Positions 22,701-35,356 of a stretch of DNA of 64,000 bases are shown here, piece after piece (the stretch's first letter is position 1; every line of letters begins with the position of its first letter). Origin of the DNA: Micromussa lordhowensis (Eukaryota > Cnidaria > Anthozoa > Scleractinia > Lobophylliidae); the NCBI GenBank assembly GCA_964020085.1, contig OZ026600.1, positions 1,886,901 to 1,950,900 on the forward strand, given 5' to 3'. The position numbers and the translations under genes were made by a program. The notes beneath the pieces are model-generated. The model saw only the letters and a program-made list of their open reading frames with translations, did not search any database and was not told where the DNA came from.

Positions 22701-24083
22701 TCACGTGCACGCGGCGCGCACGGTCCAGACAGGATGAAGCATGCAAAATGAACTCTTGCCCTTTCGTTTTCGTTCTTTTTTCATAAATAGACCGAGAGAC
22801 TTCAAAAAGTTTAAATAAAATCCCTAGCCTTCGCCTATTGTAGCATACCATACTGAACTAAGTACAACACTAGGTGATACCATGATAATCAGAATCTGTG
22901 ATATAAGTAAGCCCTTGGGCTTTGGTCTGTCATGTTCCACAAGCCGTTGACTCTTTTGTATGTAGGGGTATTGTTTTAATAGTATTGTTGATACTGGTGA
23001 CTATAGAGACCTGTAGAGTTAAGTACTTTATTTATGTCCTCAGGCAAGTTGATGGATGCCAGTCATTCCAACTGTTCCTGTATACCTAGTTTCCATGTCT
23101 AGAAATGGGATTAAAGATGGCTGTTGAAGGGGGAGTAATTTTCAGCCTCGCGCATTCCTTGATCGTTTACAGACAATGTCTTGGCGAATCGCAAGGTGAT
23201 AAAAAAAAGACGAGGGGGGGGGGGTAGGGGAAGGAAGGTGGCACAAGAATGGGCGAAGTAAATGAGAACTCTTTGCTTTATTTGAAATATGGGGCTTTCG
23301 GAGTACACATGGAACTTTTATTTCTCCAATAATCGTTGGGAGGTGGCAAGATACTATGACAATAGTTTTATTGAGGCAAAAAAAGGTTTTTGAACCGTAT
23401 AGTGCGAAACACAAGAAAACCTACGGACGAAAAGCGTCGAGGAAAACGTATCGATGAAAACACATTTTAAAATAACAAACGCATTAGTGTGAAAGCCGGA
23501 CCAGTCATAGCCGGCGTCCGCTCCTGGTTCATTGGAGCTAATCGCCAAATCCGTCTCCAAAGAAGGATGAAATTATCTGCTGCCTGGCTGAGCCTCACCG
23601 TGGGGTTAACTACATATATTAGTAACGAAAATGCTCATTGAAAATTTGAAGGAGCTTCATAAGGCTTAAACTGGTTGTTATGTCGGTCACGATATCATGA
23701 GCTCTGATGATAAGAAAGACTAGCGTTAAGTTTGAGATACGTTATTTATGGCGTCAAAGTGAAGGTTGGTCCTCAATCGAAAGGTACTAGTTCCTCATTA
23801 GCCGAACTGGAAATGAAAATACAGTCGAACCCCTCCGCCTCCACAATGGCCACCTTGGGAACAGAAAGAAGTAGCCGTGGTGTGTGTCGGTAGAAGGAGA
23901 TGACACCTATTTTTTTTTTTTTTTTTCTAGGGGGTACAACACTATTTTTTAGAAAGAAAGCTCATTTTAGCATATGAATAAGTAACACGTCCAAACTATA
24001 TCGATAAAACAGAATCTAAACAGAAACAAAGACCAACGTAGCGCACGCGGTACAGATCAAGTTCGGTGACCTTTAATTTTACA
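19741..24083. other. Intergenic region, no gene supported
   Basis: This 4.3-kb AT-rich stretch separates Dicer from the gene at 24615. I see no domain-bearing frame. A short frame at 21471-21533 (MKDWLRRNHP...) ends in GTAACG, like a splice donor, but nothing downstream joins to it convincingly. Homopolymer runs occur at about 23214-23224 (G) and 23911-23927 (T). Confidence 0.35.
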
Positions 24084-24360
24084 ATTACTGCGCTTTTCAA
24101 TAACATGCGTACTCTCTAAAATTCAAAGATCAGCCGACAAATGCGTTTTTCGCCACCGTCAATCAAATGTTCGGCGGCTCCTCCCAGCTTCCGACTATGT
24201 TGTGTGAACTGTGCTCAACGATTTGATTTGATTACCGCGCGCTCGACAGTAGTCGGAAGCTGGGAGGAGCCACCGAACATTTGATTGACGGTAGCAAAAA
24301 ACGCATTTATCGGTTGAGCTTTGAATTTTAGATTCCGCATGTTATTGAAAGCGCAGTAAA
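24084..24360. mobile_element. Long-armed foldback MITE upstream of the 24.6-kb gene
   Basis: The arms are inverted over more than 110 bases. The left starts TACTGCGCTTTTCAATAACA and the right ends with its near-complement at 24360. Inner blocks such as CAAATGTTCGGCGGCTCCTC and AGCTTCCGACTA pair with GAGGAGCCACCGAACATTTG and TAGTCGGAAGCT. The right end is about 255 bases before the predicted start codon of the next gene, so it may lie in its promoter. Confidence 0.75.
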
Positions 24361-24614
24361 ACTAGAGTTTATATAACGTCAGTCGTTGATTGTCTAGTCT
24401 TTGTCGAGAGGTTAGGGAGTAATAATTTCTCTCCACAACGTGTACGAGCACTAAAACGCGTCCCAACTGCCAAGATAACATCAGCTCGACTGTATTGTAC
24501 GTAACTCTTTACCGTTAGAGCCTGTGCACTACTGACGGAACGGTAGACAGAAAAATATTTGTTCTGCATCATTGATGTCGGTCCGAGGAATATACAAACT
24601 CAAAATGGGTTAAA

Positions 24615-27600
24615 ATGGGAAATTATTGCTTCCTTTGTTGCTGCGGAAGATTATTTTGCAAGGGAGAGGTAAGGGGGTCAGCTTTTTTCGAAAAAAAAAT
24701 TGTTGATTAGACGAAATTAGGAGTTAATTCTGTCCGTGAGCTTGCAAATTCGCTTCCTTTAATTTTGCAGGCGGGCTTTTAGACATAATGACTTCAGTTT
24801 TAAATAGTTTAAGTGAAAGTGGCTCTTGAAAACAACTATTTGTTTCGTCTTTGCTCTGTCAAGGCTTTGTAACATCTGTGTAAACAGCAATCTGAGCAAT
24901 TCCCGATTCGTTTAAACGACCTTCGATAGCCACGTAATGTACCTTCCATTTGAGTTCTGAACTCTTCTGATCTTATATCAAATCCCTTAAGTTTCCTGCG
25001 GCCCCGACTTTCCGTCGGTATCCTCAAATCAAGGCTTTGCTACTGCGTTGTTGTTGTTGATGTTTCTAGAATCTTAAAAAAGATATTCCTATCAACTGGT
25101 TTGTAGTTAGAGTACTTGTTGCACATAATTAAGGGTGTCGGTGGACGGTCGGTTCATAAATGGGACATCCCATGAAAAACTTCTCTTCGGCTTTTATAAA
25201 CGTTGTTGTACAGTATGGTCTTCACTGCTCAGGCTAGTACAAAGCTAAGTCATTGCATTTTTTATACACCACCACCTCCACATTAATCAAAATTCACCCC
25301 TTAGGAAAAAGATCGAAGTGCTCATTATGCCCAAAGTACATCCAGTCGATTTATAATTTATGGACGCATTCCAGCAATAAATATAAGCTTATAAGACTTA
25401 TTAGATATATACATTTCTTCTGGATTTCCGGAGTACACACGTGTATGTGTGTACAATTGATCACTATGCCTGTGATTTTGTATTTGTTTATAATCTTTCA
25501 TTAAATATTTCCATTAAATGTCAACTTAGAGCTCCCTGATATAACACCCTCAGTGTCGCTACCTTAAAATGCTGGGTAACAACATTCCCCTGTCATCCAT
25601 GTATTAGGTATCAATGCCCTTTTAGAAGTGACTAATTATCAACTTGGATTTTTCACACTTAGGATCAGAAGCAACTGTTAGCTACCACAGGGACATTTGC
25701 TGTGCAGATGGTAGAATCTTCTGAAGGTGAAGCGCAACATCAGATGAAGAAAAAGAAAAAAAGGATAGGTGGAGCTAAAGAGATTAAATTGATCTGGGCA
25801 AATAATCGGCGTAAGTGTCACTCATAAGAAAAATATATTGTGTTGTAATGATAGTGATAATAGGTGTCCTGTGCCCTCTGACTTATTACGAAGAAATCAC
25901 AAGACCCAAGGCCATATCATTTTGCTTGAACAATATCATTGATGTTAATTTCAATTTAATACCAAACAGTAGAATTCAAACCTATAACACCTACCAGTCT
26001 GCGGTAATCCATTTGCCTGTCCCAAAAACCAACTATTTAAACGGATAAATTAATTTACCTGGCCGTCAAAGATTTGGACAATGATTTCTAAGATACAAAG
26101 TCAATTTTACTTTTTAAGATGAAATTAGGAGAGCGTTCATTTTAACCCTAAGGTTAATTATTATTTTATTATCACTTAAAGAGAGCATTTCAATTATTTT
26201 TCCACATACCACGCCAAATGTCCCAAACCCTCTATACTTTTGGTGAAGCTGAATGTTCTTTTTTCACGGTCATAGAAACAAATGCAGTGTTTACTAAACT
26301 TGGAGCAGAGGACATTGTTGCTCGCTATGATAAACTCTTGCATGAGTGGAAATTGTTCAAGGATGCTGAGCGGGACTTTAAGAAGATCATGGGCTTGGAC
26401 TATGACCGTCCTCTTGTAAAGTGTTTGGATTCTATTCCTCCTGGTATGTATGTCAAATTCAGCTGAAGAGACATTACATTTTTCATGTATGTGTCTAGAT
26501 TTGTAATTTTTCAGGTGCACCTGCAGACATTTTAAAAGGTTGACTGGTCCTTACATCATCCTGCTTAATTATTCTGCTCCCAGAGTTTCTCTGGGGAAAC
26601 AAACAAAAATTGTATTATTTCTTTGGATGATCACTTGGTTTGTTTTCACTTAAGGCGGGTAAGGCGGTTTAGGTAAACCTAAAAAAACTGGCCATTTGTT
26701 AACAATTTTTCACAGCTAGGATTTAATTGAGAAGTTGAGGAAACTATGTCTCCGTGGAAAGCTTATGACTTTTCAGAAGTCCCACCTTAAGTGAAAGCTT
26801 TTGAGCAGTATTTTGAGCACATCAGGAGAAAAACCGTTTCCAGTAAACAAAACTGGCTTCTAGCTTATATCGCCAAAATATATAAATACACAGGTGACAG
26901 GAAGTTTGGGAGAATTTTTTTATGCATGTTATGATTTAATATTTTAAACTTTTGAATCTCTTACAAGAGTTCTTATTAACAAATTAGAGGGGGCGTGGTG
27001 ACCTCATCCCATCCAGGGGGTACTAGAAATACTCCTATCGCTTCATGTGACAGAAACTGGAGATAAAGGTGAGCCTGATGGATGTATTTAACAAATTGTT
27101 TAATATTTCTAGATATGAGAATAGGCTTCAGCCACGGGACTGGTGACAGCGAGTATGATTTCCACCTTGATGTCCATCCCCTCCTGTCAGTCCACAATCT
27201 CAAAACGCCACTGGCAGACCAGCTTAAGACTGCCATCTTCCTCTTCAGTGTTATATCAAGTAGAATGAACTTTGTCAAGACAGAAGGAGCTTCAATACAG
27301 AAAGTTCTCGAGAAGTTGATTGGAAAGTTCAAAGATGAAAAGGAAACCAGTGTTAACATACTTGGTGTGCGGCACAGCGTGGAGTTCTTGAATGTTCAAC
27401 AAGTGGAGCAAGCTCTTCTTATTGTTAAGGACATTATTACTTTCACGCTAGCACGCAGTAATGCTCTGATGGATTATATTGTGGCACAAGGAGACAAGGT
27501 CGACATGCAAGTCTCAAAAGATGACCCAGAGAATCCAAGGGTCATTATTTTCTCAAAGAAATTACAAAGTTCAAAGAAGCAGAAGACAGTGTCAAATTAA
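24615..27600 (+). CDS. Unrecognised protein, N-terminal lipid-anchor-like motif, 4 exons
   Basis: I do not recognise this gene. Exons: 24615-24668, 25663-25810, 26276-26443, 27113-27600. The junctions are GT-AG and the phases match (0, 1, 1), giving 285 aa. The first exon is only MGNYCFLCCCGRLFCKGE: Gly at position 2 with Cys at 5, 8, 9, 10 and 15 resembles a dual myristoylation/palmitoylation signal. A basic patch of about seven Lys/Arg near residues 42-48 could add membrane affinity. The rest is charged and soluble-looking, predicted mostly helical, with a Lys-rich tail. No catalytic motif is visible. Exons 2-4 look coding: long frames, coherent composition and clean splice sites. Exon 1 is less certain because it is short, but its phase fits. 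The stop is TAA at 27598-27600. An earlier ATG at 24605 is followed by an immediate stop. Confidence 0.65.
26644..26797. mobile_element. Small TTAA-centred foldback in intron 3 of the 24.6-kb gene
   Basis: The left TTTTCACTTAAGGCGGGT and right CCCACCTTAAGTGAAAG are inverted around about 118 bases. The TTAAGGCGGG block resembles the ends of the element at 17935, so they may be related. It is a short intronic MITE. Confidence 0.5.
27000..27088 (+). mobile_element. SINE family 1 tail fragment just before an exon
   Basis: Only the 3' part of the SINE remains (CATCCCATCCAGGGGGTACT, AGAAATACTCCTATCGCTTC, AGGTGAGCCTGATGG). It ends about 25 bases before the last exon of the 24.6-kb gene, in the region of its branch point. 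Confidence 0.6.
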
Positions 27601-30386
27601 TCTTGAAGTAAAGATTACTTTATGAGCAACAATTTTGGGGGCGTGGTTGGGTAGGAGTTTGATACAATTGCAATGCTAGGTAAGTCAGGGCTGTCATTAA
27701 GTCTTAGTCAACTGTAGCCTGCTGATCTTCATACCTGTTACAAACTTGTTACCCTTTAGCTGAATTGTATCAACGATAGTTCAATCGTACCATCAAGGGG
27801 CCCCATCAAACATAACTCAGCCGTAGCAGGTGTTACAGGTTCCAGCCCTTATTGACAGCCCTGTAAGTGTCCTAGACTAAACAATTTTTATCCTTAGCTA
27901 AGGTAAACATTTCTTTGATTATTTATAATGAAGTTTGCTTTCCTGAAATGTGATTTGATATCATTGGCCTAGTGTCCAGACCTTTTACTGCTAACCCCCA
28001 GGTGGGCATGGTAACTTTGTAAGGGAAGAGTAGAAGCTAGTTTGAACACAAAAAAAGGAAGCAAAGATTGCTTTTGAGACATTTATTATGTATTATGAAG
28101 AAGTTGTTACTTAAAATATAATGGGCTGGACCCTGAAGAGTTGTCGATCTTAGCATGCTCAATTCTTCCACTCAAAAGACCTGCAAGATTCAACTGGAAA
28201 TATTTCATTATAATGACATAACTCTACAGAAAACCATATTGTGTCCCTGTTTGGCGGTCGCTAGATTACATGCAATGTCAATCAATCGTCAATCAGTCGT
28301 CAATCAATCAATCAACAGTCTATTTAAACATGTTGTGCCCAAGAGCTAAGTTAAGGCTCAATCAAAATAGGAACGTGTATGCAACAAAAAAAAACAATAT
28401 TATTATATTAGTCAGATACTTACATGTAACAGATCTCTGTAGAGTTACGTTTAGTTTATCAGTATGGAGACACATTCGCAGTGGTTTCTTGATAGAGAAG
28501 AATAAATTTAGTATCCAAATGAAAGCCAACACATCATGCCAATGGCTCATCTTGAAACAATTATAATAATAACATCTAATTTTTCATGCAGACTTCTCCA
28601 ATGTTAACCACCCTAACCATTTAGCTTAGGAATGTTTTCTTTAGGTTTCTTTTAATTTGACAGTCTAGTTTATTTGTATATTGCAATAATTAATAGAGGA
28701 TTTTACGTGGCCAGGTGGAAATACAAAATCTCTTTGAGTGTTGAAAAATAAAATATTTCACGAGTGAGTGCAGCAAAATAGTGAAATAGTTTTTGAGATA
28801 ATAAAACGTCACAAACATGTTTACATACTCTCATCTAAACACAGCTATTGACCTATGAGAGCGTGCATTTTTGCTCAGTTGTTTTATAAACTCCAATGGA
28901 GTAGTCCAAACCATTTAACTTTTGCTGCAAATAGCTCACCTTGTATTACAATGGCACAATATAATAAAAAGACACAATTCATGGTGGCAGCACTTAGTTA
29001 AGAGTTCAGATTACTTTTTTAAAGATATGACCAAGAGATTTCTTGCAATGACACTACCTTTACAATACACATTTAAGTATTGATGATTGTGCACATTTGA
29101 TGTCAGCTTTTCACCCCTTTAGCATTGATCAAGTGGCTGGTCCATTGAGAGGTGCGCTGGTTGTGGGGCAAAAGTTGAAACATGTACCATGATATCATTA
29201 TAATATTGTTGTTTTAGAAGGGGGAGGTCAGAATGGAAGGCTACTAGCTTTTGTTGCAATTTTCATTTTGATGGCAAGAAGATGTACAGTTGGTTGAAGT
29301 TCCGTGTTGTCTGTTTTTGCAGCTCTTTAGAGTGGATTTATTTTAGAATCTATAAATAAATTATGATTGCTATAGTAAAGTGACATTTAACATAATTTTG
29401 CAAAGAATTGTATGACTTATTTAAAATGTCACATAATGAATATTGTAAATTTGAATTTCTATAATGAACATTTGAAATTTGAGTTTCTGTGACGTAACAT
29501 TGAATTATCGACCAAAGTGCTTGGGGTTCTAATTCAGTCGCCTTGAAAATTATGGGAAATGTGTTAGTTCTAAATAGGGTTGTTAGTTAAATCAAATTAA
29601 TAGTCTTACAAGAAATAGTGAGTGATATGCATATAATGTAAATCTAAAAATTCATTTATAACTGATGGAAATCAAGATTTTTTCACATATTTGTAAAAAG
29701 TGAGCAGCAGCATAGGAGTTTATGATAAAATATTGATGATAATTACCAAGTGTTTTTGTAACCCTTTGAGGGAACATTGTATTTTTGTGAAGATTTCAAT
29801 AAAATTTAATTTCCTTCCTGATGATTCAATGATGGCTTCACAATTGAAGTAGCTTGCTATACAGATGTTCATTAATATGGCTCATCGTCGTCATGGGAGG
29901 AGTAGAAAAAATTTACCTGCTTCTGATTGAGTATTCTGATCACAACAGAAAAATAAATTCATTTCTTAGGCAATCAATAGATCTTTTTAGCTAGGGTGTT
30001 TTTTTTTTCATTACAGAGCATGTGATATTCTCTAGAAGATTGTTTATGATGTCACTGAAGTAGACATTCTCTGTGGTTTTTGTAATCCAATCTGTTTTTT
30101 TTTCTGTTCTGAATTTTCGGTGGCTTCTGTTTGCCTTCATTACCATAAGAACCATAAGAAAAAAAAAACAGATCAGATTGCAAAATAACCTTAGGGAATT
30201 GTTTTTTTTATCCATCTAAACTTATTTATTTGCATACACATGATTATTTGAAAATTTGAAAGCAAGAATCAAGAGTATCATCACATGGTTTGAAATGGAG
30301 CAACAAAAAGGTCTACCTTTGAGACCCTTCCAGGTGGGGACACAACTGAACATACCCCATCGTTAGTAGGAGAGAGAACTGGGAAC
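27601..30386. other. Intergenic region between the 24.6-kb gene and PNO1
   Basis: AT-rich sequence with no supported exon. It contains a (CAAT)-rich microsatellite at about 28277-28314 and the second copy of a dispersed repeat at 28804-28867. AATAAA-type signals occur, but none close enough to the stop at 27600 to assign. Confidence 0.4.
28804..28867 (+). repeat. Dispersed repeat copy B (pairs with 89-152)
   Basis: Shares AAAACGTCA, TGTTTACATACTCTCATCTA, AACACA and CTATTGACC with the copy at 89-152. The flanking bases differ, so the repeat extends little beyond this block. Confidence 0.6.
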
Positions 30387-30392
30387 GAGTTC

Positions 30393-30454
30393 CACCTCGT
30401 TCTCAGGCTCTCTCTCTACTGGAGGCAGTGGAGAGAGAGCCTGAAAACGAGGTT
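30393..30454. repeat. Hairpin immediately upstream of PNO1 start
   Basis: Left ACCTCGTTCTCAGGCTCTCT and right AGAGAGCCTGAAAACGAGGT are inverted around a loop of about 15 bases. It ends 44 bases before the PNO1 ATG, so it lies in the promoter or the 5' UTR. The sequence looks like the end of a MITE, and a role in expression is not shown. Confidence 0.6.
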
Positions 30455-30497
30455 GGCAACCTGCATGTGGGATTGCGACACACACGTGGGAAAAAAC

Positions 30498-33400
30498 ATG
30501 GCGGAAGGATCGAGTGAAAAGATGAGCGATGAAACGACGGAAGATGAGCCATTTAAGACTGTTCCAGACAGGAGAAAACGAAAACGTGGGCAAGTAGAAG
30601 ATATGGATACTAGCGAAGAGTCAAAAAGACCCAGTTTTCCACCAGCAAAAGCTGAAAAATTGATGGTAAGCGTAAATCTGTTGTGTCTATTTGTAAGACG
30701 AATGCAAGTGTTCTTCGACTTTACAAATCGCTTGATCCGCTTTCTTTACAGGGTGGAAAGTCAGAGACACGAAAAATACCTGTTCCACCTCACCGATACA
30801 CACCTCTTAAAGAGAACTGGATGAAGATATTCACTCCGATTGTCGAGCAGTTGAAACTTCAAATTCGTTTCAATTTGAATGCGAGAAAGGTAGAAATTCG
30901 GGTAAGGTTGTTCTACCTACGTATCTACCATTTCTCGCAATTCTCCTCCATATTGGTCGAAATTAAGGAATATAAAACTGAATAAAAGAGAACTTGTAAG
31001 TCGGTTTCTTGCCAAAATGGACAGTATATGAAAAGCAGAGTTTCTCCTTTATAAATTTTCTAGAAATGCATGTTGGTAAAGATAAATTGCCGTCAGTTTT
31101 TATATTAGTGCGTCTTTCCTGTTATTGACCATAAATTTCGTCATAACATTGTCAAAGTAGCTGTGGATCCACAAGGCAATAGCAGAGTGGATCCGCACTC
31201 TGCATCACTTGTCTTCGTCCTGCCAGTTGGAATTTTTAAGCCTATTATGTTTAGCTGATGCATTTGTTTCTTTCATTTCAAGTGGCGTGCCTAGCTTGGT
31301 GTAGCCAAGCAGTGTAGCCAAGCACATTGACCACTACAAGCAACAACATCTGAACATCTTTTTTAACTTTTTTTAGTTTTACTGGAACCATGTAAACTTT
31401 CTGTGACACTTAGAAGCATCCATGGCTGTAGAAGATGTTTGACTGTGTACGGAAAATTAAATTTAACTTTTCTTTGTAGACTTCCAAGAACACTCAAGAT
31501 ATCGGTGCAATCCAAAAAGCAGCAGATTTTGTTCAGGCATTTCTACTTGGATTTGAAGTGGAGGTGAGTGTGTTGGATATGAGGATAGCTGTTCTTTTTT
31601 AACAAGTGATAGCTAGTGTAGCATAGCTGGAATGGGTTATAGTAGTTAGTTGGAGGAGAAATAATTCACTTGCTCGCTCATTCTGTCAGTCAGTCAGTTG
31701 ATAGGCCGTAAACAATTTTCTAAATAAATAAACAAATCAACTTTGTTTAACGAGGGTGACACACAATGTTCAACTGATAAACTTGTGGCCCTCAAATTCC
31801 CGATTAAATGGAATTTAGAAATGTTGGTTTTTGAGGAGGGAGGAAAACCGGAGAACCCGGAGAAAAACCCTCGGAGCAAGGGCGAGAACCAACAACAAAC
31901 TAGTGGTAATTCTGCTGACCAGGGTATTTCGCAAGAGGGCCAACCATTGTGAACAGAATGGCTAGCTAGGCTATAAACTGATCTTTCATGTCTTGAGTCG
32001 AACAAGACAAGACAACAAGACTCTTTGGTATCCAACAAAGGTGGTTGTTTAATTCAATCCATCGATAGCTTTGACAGCGGCTTTTAACCAAAACTTTGCC
32101 AAAATCATGTGTGAAGGTTTTACTTGAGAAATGTTTTTCTTCTGAGAAGAATTATTTTTAATTTCCATATTGTCTCATTTGTTTTATATAATTACTTTAC
32201 TTTTATTGTTTGAACATTTTTTCCCTTTTTAAATGCAAACCATCTCTTAGTAGCTTGGAGAAAGAAAAAGCTGCTCACAGCAGGATGCCTGAAGCACTTG
32301 CATTGTATTTGTTGCAGCGTATAGAATTTTCTCCACTCGGGAGTATAAATGGGTTCTGTTGAGCTGTCGGGGCAACAGGAAACAATGCAGAAGGATTATC
32401 TGCAGTGAAGTAACATCCCATTAAGGGCAAGCAATCATGTTTGTAGTTAATTCATGTGACTGAAACTAGAGCTACAGTGTATATGAACAAATCAGCTATA
32501 TGACTTGCCTAACACCTTGAACTAGAATGGAGTTCAAGTAAGTAAAGTGTGCATACTAGCAAGTATCCTGGTTTCTGTTGCATGAAGAAACTGATGATAT
32601 TTCTACTCCCCCTGGATGGGATGTCCATCGTAGGGTTACCCCCCAGCATTAAATTCGCCGGTACCCATTTGTACACCTGGGTGGAGAGAGGCAATGTGAG
32701 AGTAAAGTGGGTTGCCCAGGGCTCGAACCTGGACCGCTCAATCCGGAGTTGGTAGCACTAACATTAGGCCATTGACCTCCACGTTCTTCAATTAATGTCC
32801 AAATGATTTCTCCCTGTTGGTCATTCCTTTGTATTATTCTGTTGGCTACATGCCTGTCTTTCAGTATTAATTTATGGAGGACTTTGCTTTTGATCAGTGG
32901 TGGTTTGGTGATGACTTCTGCCATGCTAATTGTGAGAGTCTTCTCTCAAGTCTGTTGCTCAGCTGGTCTTGTTGACAGTGGGCTCAGGTCTTGTGAAGAC
33001 TCTGTGACAGCAAAAACGCATTCTGAAAACCACCTGATGCGTCAACAGCAGTTTTCTTACAGTTATACAGGCAAATGAAAAATGAAAATTATACACTACT
33101 AGTCTCGACAAAAGCACATAATGCAATGAATCTAAGAGAACATATTAAATTGATATGTGTATATACATGTGGTGTTGAGGATTTTTGATACAATTGTCTT
33201 CTGCAGGATTCCTTGGCCTTGGTTAGGTTAGATGATTTGTTCTTGGAGACATTTGAAATTGCTGATGGTATGTTCACTTGAATTGATTTCAGTCTTACTT
33301 TCCCTTGCTATTAAGGACATATTCAGACAAAGACTTGCAACATTTGTGTGGAACAAAATAACTAGTTTGTAACTTTGTTTTACCAACAGTTAAGCCATTG

Positions 33401-34812
33401 AAGGGAGATCATCTTTCAAGAGCCATTGGTCGTATCGCCGGGAAAGGTGGCAAAACAAAGTTTACCATTGAAAATGTATCCAAGACCAGAATAATCCTTG
33501 CCGACTCGTGAGTAAATGTTTTACTTCTGATTTTAGCATTGGCATATTAAACACCACTGAAGGAAAGAATCAGTTGGGGTTGAAACAAGTGTCATATTTG
33601 GCAAGTCATCATTGAAGCACTTGTCAATTTTCTGATTTGTATTTTTGGATATATATTCAATCAGAGGAAATGGCTTGAGCACTCTGGAATACTCTGAAAG
33701 TTGTCACGCTATCGTAAAACAATCTGCTTTGTTACAAAGGGGTTCCTCTATTGTATTAGATCAAGTTAATGTACAGAAGGCCATTCTTTTAGTTAATTGT
33801 GTCATTTCCTTTTTTCAGTAAAATCCACATTTTAGGATCATTTCAGAACATTAAAATTGCCAGGACAGCAATTTGTAGTCTCATCTTAGGTAAGTAATGA
33901 AAATTGTTTTTTCCAGTTCCAGTGTGTAGAACACAAAGTAAGAAGGCTCAATCTTCTACCATGTTGTTCCTGTAAGTCAATCAAAAAAGGTTGTGTCTTC
34001 ATCTCAAAGTATTAGATATGATGAGTGTGGAATGAATGTGGCTCTTTCAAATTCATTGTATTTCCATGAGTTTCCAACATTTGCAAAACTTGCAAATGTG
34101 CAATCAATGTTTCTTTCAATGTTCCACCACTGAATAATACTTTCCCCTATGACCCCCGATCACCACTACTTCTCCGCCCCCCCCCCCCCCCATAAGATTC
34201 AACAGTATTTACAGAGTGACTTCTCAAACCGGGCCACCTAGAAGAAAACTAACCAGTCCAAGTGTAAACTGAGAACAATGGACTGGTACATGTAGCTTCT
34301 TGTGACAGCAAGTAATGGTCTGTTTGATGTGAATTATAAACACTAATAGTTAGTGTTTATTGACTCTTCTGTGTTATACACACTCGTGAAGATTTAGTCC
34401 TTGATGGTGAATTATCATAATTATAAATCTCACTTGAAAAATTTAGCTTAAAAATTCATTTTGCGACAACCAAACCGAAACCATTGAAAAGCATACAAAA
34501 TTTACGATCGAAACTAACCAACAAATGGCAAAATTTCCTGGGGAGGTCACAACACTTTGCACTTTGTTAGGTTTTCAATTTTGTTCAGATCTATTGTTTA
34601 TATTCTTCAATGTCATCGGTTTATTTGAGAAAAAGATCGCTATCCTTTATTCACAAGTAACACTCTGATTGGTTGACTCTTCTCCAAGGAGCCCAGTTTT
34701 AGTAGTCACATTGTAGAACTTACCTTGTGTTGGTTGTTCCACAGGAAGCCCTCCTTCAAAAGTATACGGAAACATGAGAGCAGTGGCTAGTAGAACGGCA
34801 GAGAGATTTTGA
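30498..34812 (+). CDS. PNO1: PNO1 (partner of NOB1), 40S ribosome assembly factor, 7 exons
   Basis: PNO1 is a KH-domain RNA-binding protein that holds the 3' end of pre-18S rRNA in late 40S precursors and controls the nuclease NOB1, in nucleolus and cytoplasm. Exons: 30498-30665, 30752-30901, 31480-31563, 33207-33267, 33390-33507, 33819-33889, 34745-34812. All splice sites are GT-AG and in phase, giving 239 aa (human 252). Seen in the sequence: an acidic/basic N-terminus with the nuclear-localisation-like RRKRKRG, the conserved RYTPLKENW and [11 protein letters not shown] blocks, a KH domain with the GKGG loop at 172-175 ([15 protein letters not shown]), and the invariant C-terminus [14 protein letters not shown] followed by TGA. 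The match to the family is unmistakable along its whole length. The 3' neighbour is the convergent pseudokinase gene. Confidence 0.96.
31205..31365 (+). mobile_element. SINE family 2 body fragment in PNO1 intron
   Basis: Shares CCAGTTGG(A/G)ATTTTTAAGC, TTTCTTTCA, AGTGGC and CAAGCACATTGACCA with the body of the copy at 7101-7380. The tRNA-like head is missing, so this is a 5'-truncated copy. Confidence 0.6.
32535..32795 (-). mobile_element. SINE family 1 copy in PNO1 intron 3
   Basis: Reads in reverse: AGTATCCTGGTTTCTG, TACTCCCCCTGGATGGGATG, CCCCCAGCATTAAATTCGCC, TACACCTGGGTGGAGAGAGG, then box B (CAGGGCTCGAACCTGGACC) and the tRNA-like head ending CATTGACCTCCACG. It is among the best preserved copies. 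Confidence 0.75.
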
Positions 34813-35356
34813 ACAGACAGGGGGGAGATAAAGGGAAGAGATAGTGAAAGAAAGAGCTACTGGAAGGCAAAATGTTATCAGATCCGCTATGAGGAATTGT
34901 CTGTCATGATAAAATGTGCGACAATTACAGGAATGTTTTATCTGATACAGAGTGGCCACAGATTACAAATGGTATCTTTGTCACTGTCAATTGCAAAGGA
35001 TGGAAGACACGATAAATCAAAGATAGAGAAAATTTTAATTTATTGGAATGGGAAATTTCCAGTTTGAAAGACCGGGATTTAGAAGAAAACCAACACAAAA
35101 CTATTAGAATCAACGGAACATTTTTTAAAACAAATTTGTACAGTCACAAAAAATTGCAAACAATTGTATGTACATATATATGTATTGTCTGATATAGTCC
35201 ATGCGTTTTACCGCTATTAAACGAAAAAAAAAAGAGATTGATCTTGGAAGCAGAATGCAATAAAACACACACCAACCTCATGAGCGAGATAGAGGATAAC
35301 TGTTTTATGCATTTCTCATTGGTAGGCGTTGGAATTATTCTTTCCCTCTTTTGGTC
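34813..35356. other. PNO1 3' region
   Basis: Contains the PNO1 3' UTR, whose poly(A) signal I could not fix, and then AT-rich sequence. No further gene is seen. Confidence 0.4.
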
